Assembly (NCBI GenBank): GCA_022559845.1
Contig: CM040123.1
Coordinates: forward strand, 318,475,933-318,539,932
DNA from: Amorphophallus konjac
Lineage: Eukaryota > Streptophyta > Magnoliopsida > Alismatales > Araceae
Length of the DNA stretch: 64,000 bases
Reading direction: 5' to 3'
In this document: positions 53,719 to 64,000 of the stretch, in pieces
Layout: every line of letters begins with the position of its first letter
How positions within the stretch are numbered: the stretch's first letter is position 1
Notes under the pieces: generated by a model
The model's database searches: none
Seen by the model: the letters and a program-made list of their open reading frames with translations, nothing else
What the model was told of the DNA's origin: nothing
Position numbers and translations under genes: made by a program

Positions 53719-55680
53719 CTATTTCTCGGGCGCATGCTTCCTTCTCCGCTGCTGTACGGGTCTCACGGTGGTATCGAGGTTGAGCTTGTGCATCACAGTT
53801 TCCTCTGGTATACCAGGGAGTTGATCATCGGACCAAGCGAAGACCCGAACATACTCAGAAAGAAATTCCTTGTATTGCTGCTGTTCCTCTGGTGGTAGGT
53901 CGACGCCGATCCTTACTCCTAGGGCCGGGTCGTCGTTCAGGAATACCGTTAATAACTCGCCACCGGGCTCGGTGGTCACGGCTCTTCCTTCGACTCCCCT
54001 GGGGCCCTTATCCTTCCCGTCCGGCCTTGAGGCTTCCACCGAGATGTTGTAGCACCTTCTAGCCGTGGCCTGGTTACCTCGGACTTCCCTCAACCCGTTT
54101 TTGGTGGGAAACTTCATTTTTTGGTGATAGGTAGATGGTACGGCCTTTATTCGGCTGAGAATTTTTCGGCCGAAAATGGCGTTGTACGCTATCATACCTT
54201 TAATCACTATGAAGTCCACTATGACCGTAACGGTTTTGGGTGGGGTGCCGATAGTGACCGGCAGGCTTAGGGCTCCCTCGGGGTAGGTGGCCAGGCCATT
54301 AAACCCGCAAAGGGGCGTTCGGATCGGGCGGAGTTTGGATGGGTCTTCCCCCATCTTGAGAAAACAGTCATAAGATAATACATCGGGGGCGCTCCCATTA
54401 TCAACCAAAATCCTGTCTACATTACAGTGATTTATCGTGGCCGAGATAACGAGGGCATCGTCATGCGGGGTGCTCAGCCCTTCCAGGTCTTGGTCGGAGA
54501 AGACTATGACCTGGGGCTCCATCGGCGGGCCTCTGGGGGGCTCTAAGGCTCGGCTGGCTCGCTCGGCATGACGTTTCCTCCCTCGGCTGGTGTCACCGCC
54601 CGATGCCGCTCCTCCGGAGATGACGTTGATGTGGACCCCTCGGGGGGCGTTGTCGATCTCCTCTGCGACGTCTCGGTCTTCTTTGTGCCCGGTCGTGAAC
54701 CGGGCTAGGTGCCCTAGACGGATGAGGCGCTCGATCTCGTCCTGGAGCTGATGGCAATCTCCGGTGTGGTGCCCGTGGTCGCCGTGGAACAGGCAATGCC
54801 TGTCCCGCTTGCGGTTCTTCGACCTCATTGGCTCGGGCTGGCGGAGAAGTCCCGAGTCTTTGATGTCTTCATAGATCTCGTAGACTGGCGCGGTCAAGGG
54901 GGTGTACCGCTCGTACTTTCTTTTGCGCTCACCTTCTCGATCGCGCTTCTTACCCGAGCCAGGGTTTGGCTCGGAGGTCCGCTTCTTGTCCCCCTCCCGA
55001 CCCGAGCCGGTAGCGTCTCGGCAGGCGCTGAGTACTTCTTCGCACTCGGCGTGGCGCAGTGCCAGAGTCACTAGCTCGGTAAGGGTCGAGGGAGGGTGGA
55101 GGACAAGCTCGCGGCGGAGGTTCTCGTCCCGGGTGCCCCCGATCAGTGCGGTTGTGGCTGAGGCCACATCCAGGCGGGGGATCCTGAGGGCTTCCGATTT
55201 AAATCGGTGGACGTAAGTCCGGAGCCTCTCCCCTTGCGCCTGTTTGAGAGTCAGGAGCCCCGCTACTGACCTTGGGGGGGCGCTACCGGCGAAACTCTCC
55301 TTAAAAATTCGCCCGAATTGCCTGAAGTCTCGAATGGACCCAGGGGCGAGGGTCCGGAACCATGCCTGAGCACCTTGGACCAGGGTGGCCGCGAAGGCTC
55401 GGCATTTGATGGGATCCGACGTTCCATGAAGGGTCACCAGGGCGTCGAAGCTATCGTAGTGGTCGGCTGGGTCGCCCTGGCCGTCGTAGAGCTTGAAGGT
55501 TGGAATGGAGGCTTGGGGAGAGACCTCTGCCTTCAAGATGTACTCAGAGAAAGGGGATTTCTCCTCGTCCTCCGGGAGAGAGGTCTTCTGCAGGGCATGG
55601 AGGGCGCGCTCTTGCTCTGCGAACCGTCTCTCGAAATCTCGCAGCCGGAGGGACAGCTCTGGCTGCAGTCGCACCGTGGG
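53719..55680 (-). pseudogene. Gag capsid, knuckle and protease of Tat-like element
   Basis: Open from ~55680 to TAG 53719-53721. The capsid core has FKLYDGQGDPADHYDSFDAL, CRAFAATLVQGAQAWFRTL, FAGSAPPRSVAGLLTLKQ and LRTYVHRFKSEALRIP. A basic linker follows, then a knuckle-like CLFHGDHGHHTGDC. Protease is marked by DRILVDNGSAPDVLSYDCF (DNGSA in place of DSGA, common in this lineage) and IAYNAIFGRKILSRIKAVPS. The stop follows KHAPEK, where readthrough into RT would otherwise occur, and fits CAG-to-TAG. Confidence 0.9.
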
Positions 55681-55690
55681 GCTGGGGGGG

Positions 55691-56162
55691 CGTCTTGGCG
55701 ATCTCCCGGGGCACTAGTGCCAGGGCGCGGCGGCCTCGCCCCCTGCTTCCCTCTCCTCGGCGTGGAGGAAGCCTCTTGCTCCGCAGGCGGAGAATGCGAG
55801 GGTCCTCCGACGTCGTTGCGGAGGAGCTGTCGGCCGCGGAGGGTGAAGCGGCCTCCGGCGGTGTGCTGCGTCGCACTCCTTCGAGGGGGACTTCCTGACG
55901 GGGCGCGGGACCTTGCGTCCCTGGCCGCCTGGGCCCTCATGAGCTCCACGAGGACATCCATCTTTTCGTTGAGGGCCTGGAAGGCGTTGGCGCCACCGTC
56001 GAGGGGTGCCCCTGTCTCTGCCGGGGGGGGTGGTGGCCTGTTGGTGGGGATGCTGGCGTTGGAGGGGGGGCTCTGCGAGACCCTAGAGGGGGCGCCTCCC
56101 GCCGCCGCCACAGCCTTACCTGCCCCACCGGCAGATCTCCTCCCTGAGCTTCTTCTCACCAT
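55691..56162 (-). pseudogene. Gag N-terminus of Tat-like element (frameshifted)
   Basis: ATG at 56160-56162, 18 bp inside the PBS, gives MVRRSSGRRSAGGAGKAV and then a Pro-rich, low-complexity region with NAFQALNEKMDVLVELMRAQ. It is out of phase with the capsid frame; the shift maps near the run of seven G at 55684-55690 (C on the coding strand). A single-base error or mutation there would explain it. Confidence 0.75.
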
Positions 56163-56179
56163 CTCGACTTTTCGTGTGT

Positions 56180-56197
56180 TTCCCACAGACGGCGCCA
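56180..56197 (-). other. Primer-binding site of Tat-like element
   Basis: Minus strand TGGCGCCGTCTGTGGGAA, two bases inside the 5' LTR. The TGGCGCC type is usual for plant Tat/Athila-group Ty3 elements and differs from the methionine-tRNA site of the other elements here. Confidence 0.92.
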
Positions 56198-56199
56198 GA

Positions 56200-56984
56200 T
56201 GAAGAGGCGAGATCTCACGCTGGATCCTGAGAGGGCTATGGATCACCAGAAGATGAATCTGCAAGATAGAGAAACGTATCAGAGGGCCCAGGGGATCTCC
56301 CTGGGGCAAAACCCTCCGATGGCTAAGTCAGTAGAGCTATGGTGGAAGCAATAATGGGGGGAGGAGAGAGCTGATGCGCGAGAATCCTCTCCACCAAAGG
56401 GTGAAGCGAATCTTGCTCAGGAGCTTAGGATGTGTGAATGCTTAGTTCCTCTTACCATCTTCTGGAGGGTATCCCTTGCTTAAATAGAGCGCCGCCTTCA
56501 GGAGTCCTGTAAGCTGAGGGGTTCCCGGCGGGAGTTACGTCTTTAACGGGGGCTTTCATGGCCTGATCGTGGGAACGTTATCCCCTTGGAGTCCTGCGGC
56601 TCCCCTGACTCTCCCGCTGGCGGAGGACTCTGAACGGCTGCACCTGCAGATAATCAACCGGCCTTACCGAGCCTCGGGGATGCTAGCTCATGTCCGAGTG
56701 ATAGGCATGGCCCGGCGAGGGTGGGGTCGGATAGGTCGGCTGGAACCTATCTCTCTCGGACGGGGAGAGGGCTTTAGGCTGGACCTTCCTTGGGACCTGA
56801 CCGTTGTCTCGGGCCCTCCGAGCCTAGAAGGCCGCCGGGGAGAGTTAGTTCCTCGAGTCTTATTTATTGGGCTTTTCTCCCTAAGTGGGCCCTGTGGGCT
56901 ATCACTCGGGTGGGCTCGCCTGGTTGGACCTTGTGGGTCTTGTTGGGCTGCCTTTGTGGTGGGCTGCAGAAATCCCCCTCTCCA
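56200..56984 (-). mobile_element. 5' LTR of Tat-like element
   Basis: 785 bp, TGAAGAGG to CCTCTCCA, next to the PBS. Differs from the other LTR at about 14 positions, mostly transitions. Confidence 0.93.
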
Positions 56985-56989
56985 CTCTC

Positions 56990-58026
56990 CATCCCCAATT
57001 TTTCTTGGAATTTATAAAGACCATCTCATATTTTCTAAAAATCGTCTTCAGATTCCGCTATAGTTCTGTCAGCCAGTGTCCAGATCCGACCACAATCCCG
57101 TATAAAATCTCCATAAAATTCAATTCTCCACAAAACCCTTCATAAAAAATACTCCCGTCTTTCTTGCTAATTTCTCCACAACTTTGATGAAGAGCTCGAG
57201 GTCTGAATCGGATGTCTACCCTGCGGTCAACGACAGTTCTCAGGAAACTGCTCTGCTGTTCTGGGATTTCAGGAACTGTCCAACAGAAACTTCAAAAATA
57301 GATTAAGGCCAAATCCGTGCAGATCCAGTTCATTTCTCTGGTCCTAGATTGAAGGACTTCGAAAGAGCTTTCCAACGGTACCTTCTGTGCTTCAATCCAA
57401 CGTCAGGATTGATCGCAGACGCCGATCTCGTCGGATCGCGCGCTAAAAAATAGAAGTTGCAGATCCGTGGGAAGCAAATCCGGCGAGTGACGATCGGAGC
57501 CGCCCGGCCTCTGGCCGGCGAACCAGCGCGCTGCCATCCCAGGAAGCGCTTCCCCAGGCATACCCACCACAGTGGTGCCACCCCGGTCCCACACGGCTCC
57601 ACCGACCAGTGCGTGGGCCCCACAACCAGCAGCATACACCGTCCGAACCACGCCAAAGGGGTGATCAAGTGTAGCCCGTCAACCCGAGATCGGCCCTGTC
57701 GGGCCCACTTGAGTAGCCCTTTACCTCCCTACGTGGAGTGGGTGATATTTCATTGCTGTAATTTAAGTCATTACTGTTACCGGGAGTTACCGAATTCGGC
57801 CGGGATCGTCTTCCCCACGCCGGGAGCATGGAGGTATCGTGTTCTCCCCCTTGCTCGGCAACTTGCTTTATTCGTATATATTTCATATGCCGCTGCTAGA
57901 GAGCATGATAGGGTAATTAGCTCACTTCATATTCTTATATTACCGCTGCTGCGAGAAAGAGCGAGACCGTCCCATGATCCGATCCGGGCACAAATTGTGA
58001 ATTGACCATGAAGTCCCGAGGTTAAA
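56990..58026 (+). other. Non-coding right host flank of Tat-like element
   Basis: Continues the LTR-like sequence of 44885-45855 after the insertion. No domain in any frame and no primer-binding site seen. It ends at the LTR of the next element (58027). It may be a large non-autonomous LTR element (LARD-like). Confidence 0.45.
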
Positions 58027-59455
58027 TGACACCCAAGAGGGGGGGTGAATTAGGTGATAACAAATTTTTATAAAATAAAACCAAGATAACGATTTCGAGA
58101 GGACACAAGAGGGCCGTAAGTAAAACAGACTATATCTCTCAAAAACAACCACTGCATAAACCCTTGGTACTCGGCGGAGTTAATAGATCCGTAGATTTAC
58201 TCACGCAAACTATTATCTTTTCGGCAAGAATGACATTGTCGGTCCGAATCCAGCTTTTGATATACTAAAGGATTTAAGAGAAGATGATTAACACACAAGA
58301 TCTAAAAGAAGCAGAAAGACTAGATCCATAAGTAATCACAGAAGGGGGAAAGAAGATAAGGCGCAAACCATGTGGAGACAGCAAATTTAAGGTGGTTCGG
58401 ATGCCACAATGGCAACCTACGTCCACCCCTCACCGACAGTGAGGAACCACACACTATCTTGTAGAGTGTTACAAGATCAACCACACACACACAAAAACAA
58501 TCAACCTTGACTGCACACACACACACACGGATCTGTGAAGATCCTCACACACACACACAGAAGATTCAAGATTACAATCAAAATACACTTGAAGCTGAGA
58601 AGGATGTGAAATTGAAAGAACACAAGAATAAGAGATTGATTAAAGCTCCCCCTTAGTTGATGAAGGATTCTTTGGATGCAGCTTGAGGTCGACTTGATCC
58701 AGGCTTGATCTTCTTCAGATATAGCTTGATCTTCACTCTAGAAAGGAGGAAGAAGGATGAAGAAATCTTCTCGGAACACTGTTCACGTCTACAGTGCAAG
58801 CTTCCTCCTTCTCACCTTTGGTAGCCTCCTTGATCCACTCTTTGCATTAGGGTTTTCCAAACCCTCTTGTATAAGTTTTATAGGTTCTTGAATGGTCCAA
58901 GAACTCCCCTAGACTAGATCCACAATTTCTGGAAAGTTTGGTTGCTTAGGGATTAAACAATACCAAGAGGAGAGCCATTTCTCGAAGTGACAAAAAAGTC
59001 AACATTTGTTGGCAGCTCGAGGCTGGCGGTCGACCTACAGATCCCAGCGATCGACCGCCATTGGCCATCCTGTAGCCATTTGGCTACTGGGAAAATAGGT
59101 CGACCGCTAGCTCCTGGCGATCGACCGCCAGGTTCACAGATTCCCAGATTTCAGTTCTGTTATTTTCGGTCAACCGCCAAGGGTCCACAGGTCGACCGCC
59201 AATCTCCAATCCTGCAAAAGTCAAGTGTTAGCTCACTTGAAGCTATCCATTTGTTCGATGATTGAAGTGGGCTTGTGTTACAGTTAAGTACAAGTTGGTT
59301 TATACTCGAATAAACACATGGAAGGATTCATTAACACACATTTGACATGGGGTGAAAATTGATGGTTTAAAGCATGAAGCTTCTCTTGAAAACAAGATAC
59401 ATGGGAGAGAAATGTCCTGGGTTTTGTTATCATCAAAATCACTCGGATATGTTCA
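58027..59455 (-). mobile_element. 3' LTR of Sirevirus 2
   Basis: 1,429 bp, plus-strand termini TGACACCC and GGATATGTTCA. On the minus strand it starts TGAACATATCCGAGTGATTT, a start typical of Sirevirus LTRs. It contains CA repeats near 58484-58555 and the GGTCGACCGCC cluster. Confidence 0.88.
59025..59200 (+). repeat. Three pairs of GGTCGACCGCC motifs in Sirevirus 2 LTR
   Basis: Pair 1 is inverted: GGCGGTCGACC (59025-59035) and GATCGACCGCC (59049-59059). Pairs 2 and 3 are direct: 59098-59107 with 59119-59129, and 59168-59178 with 59190-59200. The core itself contains the palindrome GGTCGACC. Confidence 0.87.
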
Positions 59456-60048
59456 AAAATCTCCCCCTTTTTGATGATGACAAAAACTAGGCATTAGATT
59501 TGCATTTTCACCAAAGTTCCTTTGAAAGAGTTTTAGAAGCGTCGACAATCACATTTGAAATTCAGTTGAAATCCATCAAGTTGAAACATTTGAACTCACG
59601 ATGTGAAGGCATTCAACACGTCCATATCAATGCAACATTTCACTTCCAACACAAGCACGTCAACAAATCCATACCAGCCATTCAATACTTATTTGCCATA
59701 TTGACAGGAAGTGAGATAGGAGAGAGCCAATCTTGTGAATTCAAGGAGTGCATTCTTCCATTCATTCTCATTAGATCCATACAGGGTACACGGAATGCAA
59801 AAGGTGATAGAGGGAATGCAACCACTAAATGCAAACCACTAATGCAATATAACCAGATAACCAAATGCAATACAACGTGCTCAACCTAAAATGCAAACGA
59901 CAAACATGCATGCAAGCAGGCACACACACACACATAGCATATATATATATGAGCCTAATAGCCTACTTCTCCCCCTTTGACATCAGCAAAAAGGAGAGGC
60001 ATGGGATACAAAAAGTGGACAAAAGTAACACTAGAGACCCAAGAACAG
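59456..60048 (-). mobile_element. Sirevirus 2 3' non-coding region with two PPT-like tracts
   Basis: Minus-strand purine tracts AAAAAGGGGGAGA beside the LTR (59460-59472) and AAAGGGGGAGAAG near 59968-59980, each preceded by GATGATGAC- or GATGTC-like words. Repeated polypurine tracts are a Sirevirus hallmark. A plus-strand frame at 59500-59889 is not supported. Confidence 0.7.
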
Positions 60049-61425
60049 CTACACAGCAGGGTGATCCTCAGCTTCCTCGCCATGAACACCATCCGGTGGA
60101 CCATCAGCATGGGGGGAACCAGCAGGAGCAGGAGCAGGAGGAAGACGATCCTCAAGGCCGTGGAGAAGATCATCATAATGACGGAGCTGGTTACGGATGG
60201 AAAGAAGGGTATGGTTGGTGAGGCGAAAGGCCTCACGGTTATCTTCATGGCTGGCAAAGAGAGTGGCCATGTGGATAGAGATATCATCCAGATCATGAGT
60301 GAAGGTGTCCATTCGTCCAGTCATGGTATCCATAAAAGTATCCAAGCGCCCAAGGGAGGAGTCAAGCCGAGTTTCCATGCCTAAAAGACGCCTGTCAAGA
60401 GCCTCATAGTCCCCCCGAGTGGAATGCCCAGCACCCTGAGTGGAAGACTCCCCATGAAAGTACTACGGTGGAGGAGGGAGAGCTGCGGGAGGAGGCACAT
60501 CTTCAGGCTGGACTGGTGCAGGTGCATTGTGGTTATCTTGCGGTGGGTCCGGTTCTTTTTCGTCTTCACTAACATTCTCTTCCCCATAAACTGGGACAGC
60601 ACGACAAATTGTGCCATCTGCTGCACGGTAATATCCCATATCTGAGAAAAGCTTATGCTCATTATAAATGTCATCATGGCGGACCAGAACAAACTGCTCA
60701 TCCTCCAATGGGACCCCAATAGAAGTGAACACTCCAGTGAGTTGAGAAGCATAAGGCAGGGACCGCCGTAAATGTGTCCGGCATCGACTTATCAGTTGAG
60801 TCATGAGCCAACCCATATTAATTAAGTCACCATTCATAACATGATAGAACAGGAATCGGTGCACTTCCGTCACTTCATCTCGGCTGCCATTCTTGGGATA
60901 AATAAGTGTAGTAAACATATGATGCAGAACCTGTTGCAAGGCGGGAAAGTGGTTGGCATTGAGCTCAATGAGGTCACTCACACCACGCACAAAATCACAG
61001 CTCGTCATGGCAATGAAACTTGCCTCAACCTCACCATGCCCAAAATTCATGTCTGCACCATGTGAAGAGACTCCCAGGGCACGATTGAATAATTCTGAAT
61101 TAATTCGGATCTCAATGCCCTTAACCATGGTGTATAATCTTCCATCTCTGTCAACCAAATTTCCATAGAACTGTTGTACCAGATAGGGATAAAACCGGTT
61201 GTATCTAGTGACAAAGTCAATCCACCCCGGTTGCATTGAAAAAATTGTATAAATGTCGGGCAGGATTTCATTCATCTCTTGAAAATCGACAAGACGAGGG
61301 TCGATGATAGACCTTGGAGGTAACCTGCGTGCGGGAGCTTGTGGTGGAGGTGCCGCCGGAGCTTCACGCCTCCGAGCACTAGGTTCCCCTTGGAGAAGAC
61401 GTTGAGCACTCCTTCTAGGTGCCAT
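60049..61425 (-). pseudogene. Sirevirus env-like ORF, interrupted by one TAG
   Basis: Starts MAPRRSAQRLLQGEPSARR at 61425 with a basic, Pro/Ala-rich head. A globular region follows (VDFQEMNEILPDIYTIFSM, FYPYLVQQFYGNLVDRDGR, GIEIRINSELFNRALGVSS, FYHVMNGDLINMGWLMTQLI) of the 'putative plant transposon protein' type often found in this position. A TAG at 60463-60465 interrupts a Pro-rich segment; the same frame continues to a coiled-coil-like C-terminus (METRLDSSLGRLDTFMDTMT) and stops at 60049. About 459 codons in all. I see no clear signal peptide or transmembrane helix, so an envelope role is doubtful. Its function is not known. Confidence 0.78.
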
Positions 61426-62242
61426 TTTAGACTAAGAAACTCGCTGAAGAGAGTATCCTCTTGAGAGGTAAAACCTCTACCTTGGGATGGAGAGAGAGAC
61501 ACCGGGAAGAACTAAGAACACCGTCTCCACGCTCTGGAACTCAAGGAATGTTGGCACGAGTGCATGAACGCCGGCGAGGAGGCGGTCCGAAATGGAAACC
61601 AATCGACCGGATCGTGCTCGGGTAGAAAAGGTGTGGGGTTTTTAGGGCTTGAAAGGTGGGAGAGAGATGTGCTAGGGTGGAGGTGGAGTAAGGGAGAGAG
61701 AAGGGAGAGTGATAGAATGAGAAAAGGGGGAGAAAACCCCCTTAAAATAGGGTTCGGACGAGGTTGAACCGGGCCGATTCGCCACTGGCGGTCGACCGGC
61801 ACGAAGCCAGCGATCGACCACTGGGGCATGGAAACCCCATTATTCACCCCGAGAGAAAAGGTGTGTAGCCAGCGGCCACCAGAGATGGAAGTGGGCTCCA
61901 TGACCCTGTGGACTCCCCCATTTTCACAGATCCGCTTTTTTTTCTTTTTTTTTCTTTTTTTTTCTAAATCTTTTTCTTTTCTATTGCTAAGCCACAAAAG
62001 ATATCAAGCAGGAGTCGACTATGGAAACCCTTGAATGGAGACTGCTAAGAGCACTAGATCACTAGTCCACATTTATTTATCAAGGAATATTCAGTTTTAG
62101 GAAAATGTCAAGGAAGAAGTGTATATAAATATAAGTACAGGCACGCATGCTAGGTATAGTCATACACAATAGAAATGAACCACACACAATGCATGCATCT
62201 CACATAATCTACCCAACGAAGAAGAAATAACCTAGTGCAGAC
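61426..62242 (-). other. Spacer between pol and env-like ORF
   Basis: Non-coding. It contains another GGCGGTCGACC / GATCGACC pair at about 61787-61820, the same motif as in the LTR of this element, and a T-rich tract (61936-61980). A 161-codon minus-strand frame at 61512-61997 is mostly Lys-rich or Ser/Pro-rich low complexity and is not supported. Confidence 0.6.
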
Positions 62243-63682
62243 CTAAGTACGTATGCCCTCACCCTTGCACATGCCAAGTTCTCTCCTAATCTTATTGAAT
62301 TGATCCTGATTTAGGGGTTTTGTGAAGATGTCAGCCAGTTGATTAAGTGTGTCAATGAACTTGAACTCAAAAACCCCTTTACCTACATGATCTCTCAGAA
62401 AATGATGCCGAATGTCAATGTGTTTGGTTCTGGAGTGTCGAACATGGCTTTTAGATAGACTAATTGCACTCGTATTATCACATAAGATGGGCACACAATC
62501 CACTTCAACATTCAAATCAAGCAATTGATTTTTGATCCAAAGTACTTGGGCTCCACAACTTCCGGCGGCTACATATTCAGCCTCGGCCGTTGAGAGAGCT
62601 ACTGAATGTTGTTTCTTAGAAGCCCATGAAACAAGGCACCCGCCAAGAAACTGACAGTACCCACTTGTACTTTTACGATCTATAATGCATCCGACGTAAT
62701 CCGCATCGGTATAAGCAATTAACTCAAAAGAACTACCGATGGGAAACCACAAACCAAAGTCAATTGTGCCAATTAGATATCTGAAAATCCGTTTAACAGC
62801 TGATAAGTGAGATTCTTTAGGGCATGACTGGAAACGGGCACAGAGACATACACTGAATTGAATGTCAGGGCGGCACGCTGTAAGGTACAGTAGTGATCCG
62901 ATCATACCTTGAAACAGTGTAGAATCTACTGTTTTACCATTTTCATCCTTATCCAGCTTTGTGGTGGTGGCCATGGGAGTTGATATGGGTTTTGCTTCCG
63001 CCATCCCGTATTTCTTCAGCAATTCCATAGTATACTTGGCTTGATTGATGAAAATTTCTTCTGAAGTTTGTTTCACCTGTAATCCAAGAAAGAAATTCAG
63101 CTCCCCCATTAAGCTCATCTCGAATTCTCCTTGCATAGTCTTTGCAAATTTCTCGCATAAGGCATTATCAGAAGCTCCAAAAATAATGTCATCCACATAC
63201 ACTTGAACCACTAAAATGTCATTACCTGATTTCCTTGTGAAAAGTGTTTGATCAACCTTACCTCTCTTGAACCCATTGTCAGCCAAAAAGGAAGTAAGCC
63301 GTTCATACCATGCCCTTGGTGCTTGTTTTAGTCCGTACAAAGTCTTTTGGAGCTTGTACACGTGTCGTGGATGTTTGGAATCTTCAAAGCCTGGCGGCTG
63401 CTCTACAAAGACATCCTCCTTGATATAGCCGTTAAGAAATGCAGATTTAACATCCATTTGAAATAGTTTAAAGTTCAAAGAGCACGCGTAGGACAGTAAG
63501 ATCCGGACTGCTTCAAGTCTAGCGACCAGTGCAAAGGACTCATCAAAATCAATTCTCATCTCCTGGCTGTACCCCTTGGCCACAAGTCGAGCCTTATTCC
63601 TCACAATCAATCCCGCATCATTTAGCTTGTTTCTGAAAACCCAACGAGTTCCAATGGTAGGATGGTTCTTAGGACGCGGCAC
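62243..63682 (-). pseudogene. Copia reverse transcriptase and RNase H of Sirevirus 2 (C-terminal pol)
   Basis: 479 codons open. RVT_2-type [82 protein letters not shown] and the catalytic [14 protein letters not shown]. RNase H follows with [20 protein letters not shown] and [19 protein letters not shown], then [14 protein letters not shown] and the usual [19 protein letters not shown] end. The domain itself is undamaged, but stops just upstream (63683-63755) cut it off from the rest of the polyprotein. Confidence 0.92.
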
Positions 63683-64000
63683 GAGAGTTCACACCTCGTT
63701 TCTTTCAAATTGATGTAGCTCTTAATGCATCGCCTGAATTCAGGATTCATCTTAAAGAGCTTCATGAATGTCCTTGGGCTCTACTTGTGAAAGTAAGGCC
63801 ATCAGGTCCTCCTGTTCAACCTGCCTTAGAGAGGGCCTAGTTTTCACCCCATCCTCAAAATTACCTATGATGTTAGCAGTTGGATGATCCTTTAGAAATG
63901 TGGAGGAGCTGGGCAGATCAGGATGATGCACTTGTGGTTCTTGCAGTGTCTCAATTGTAGGATCCTCATCTTCCTCAGTTTTGCTTGAGGTTGCCTTCAA
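63683..64000 (-). pseudogene. Integrase-RT linker of Sirevirus 2, with clustered stops
   Basis: In phase with RT. At 63752-64000 it is open and acidic/Pro-rich (PTIETLQEPQVHHPDLPSS, DLMALLSQVEPKDIHEAL), as usual between integrase and RT in Sireviruses. Between 63755 and 63683 four stops follow within ~80 bp: TAA after HEAL, TGA, TAA and TGA. Both TGA codons stand where Trp is expected. The window ends inside this region. Confidence 0.85.

Larger units (their letters stand above)
45856..56989 (-). mobile_element. Tat-like Ty3/Gypsy element with antisense extra gene, TSD CTCTC
   Basis: The element occupies 45861-56984 with perfect duplications CTCTC at 45856-45860 and 56985-56989. LTRs are both 785 bp (TGAAGAGG to CCTCTCCA), with about 14 differences by eye (~98% identical), so the insertion is fairly young. 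On the minus strand: 5' LTR, PBS of the TGGCGCC type, gag, protease, RT, retroviral-type RNase H, a second RNase H, integrase, spacer, an antisense gene on the plus strand, PPT and 3' LTR. The second RNase H and the antisense extra ORF are known Tat-lineage traits. Confidence 0.93.
58027..64000 (-). mobile_element. Sirevirus-type Copia element 2, 3' half
   Basis: Minus strand: linker and RT-RNase H (64000-62243), spacer, env-like ORF (61425-60049), non-coding DNA with purine tracts, 3' LTR (58027-59455). The env-like ORF after pol and the CATCATCAAAAAGGGGGAG motif beside the LTR mark it as a Sirevirus. Gag, protease, integrase and 5' LTR lie right of the window, so the TSD cannot be tested. 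It has no close similarity to Sirevirus 1 outside general organisation. Confidence 0.9.

Noticed and set aside
59500..59889. 129-codon plus-strand frame next to Sirevirus 2 LTR
   Set aside because: Antisense to the element in its 3' non-coding region; no motif.

Overview
This window is repeat DNA from a plant nuclear genome, almost certainly an angiosperm with a large, retrotransposon-rich genome. The evidence is plant-type LTR retrotransposon lineages (chromovirus-like Ty3, Tat-like Ty3 with an antisense extra ORF, Sirevirus-type Copia with an env-like ORF), primer-binding sites matching the 3' end of plant initiator methionine tRNA, and a C-to-T nonsense spectrum rich in CAG-to-TAG. I see no host protein gene, rRNA gene or tRNA gene. 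I cannot name the species.

Layout. 1-5661: tandem array (unit about 1,065 bp) of ~970-bp LTRs separated by a ~95-bp internal remnant holding only a primer-binding site, the last codons of a Ty3 polyprotein and the polypurine tract. 5662-16679: tail and 3' LTR of another Ty3 element ('D'). This LTR is split by an inverted solo LTR (8853-16068, TSD TGTAG), itself split by a forward LTR of the same family (10086-13462, TSD AGTTT). 16680-17662 and 31194-32550: two halves of a minus-strand Ty3 gag, separated by a minus-strand Sirevirus-like Copia element (17668-31188, TSD CTTAT) that keeps gag but has lost pol. A 2.9-kb solo LTR (19868-22794, TSD GTTAA) sits in the left LTR of that element. 32945-42537: a full-length but decayed chromovirus-like Ty3 element on the plus strand. 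42538-45860 and 56985-58026: non-coding, probably LTR-derived sequence. 45861-56984: a well-preserved Tat-like Ty3 element on the minus strand (785-bp LTRs, TSD CTCTC) with a plus-strand, apparently spliced extra gene near its 3' LTR. 58027-64000: the 3' half of a second Sirevirus on the minus strand (RT-RNase H, env-like ORF, 3' LTR), running off the right edge.

How the parts relate. The DNA is a history of nested insertions, and several steps can be ordered exactly from 5-bp target duplications and from two natural empty-site comparisons. The most unusual feature is that nearly every LTR carries its own cluster of short inverted repeats. The motif differs between LTRs: GGCGGCC, AGCGCGTTCT, GTGTCGACTC, GGTCGACCGCC or ACGCC-type hairpins with compensatory stem changes. 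Two homologous chromovirus LTRs carry unrelated motifs in the same interval. Palindrome-rich LTR regions are known from maize Sireviruses; the spread here over Ty3 and Copia elements, with motif replacement, is the best candidate in the window for something little described.
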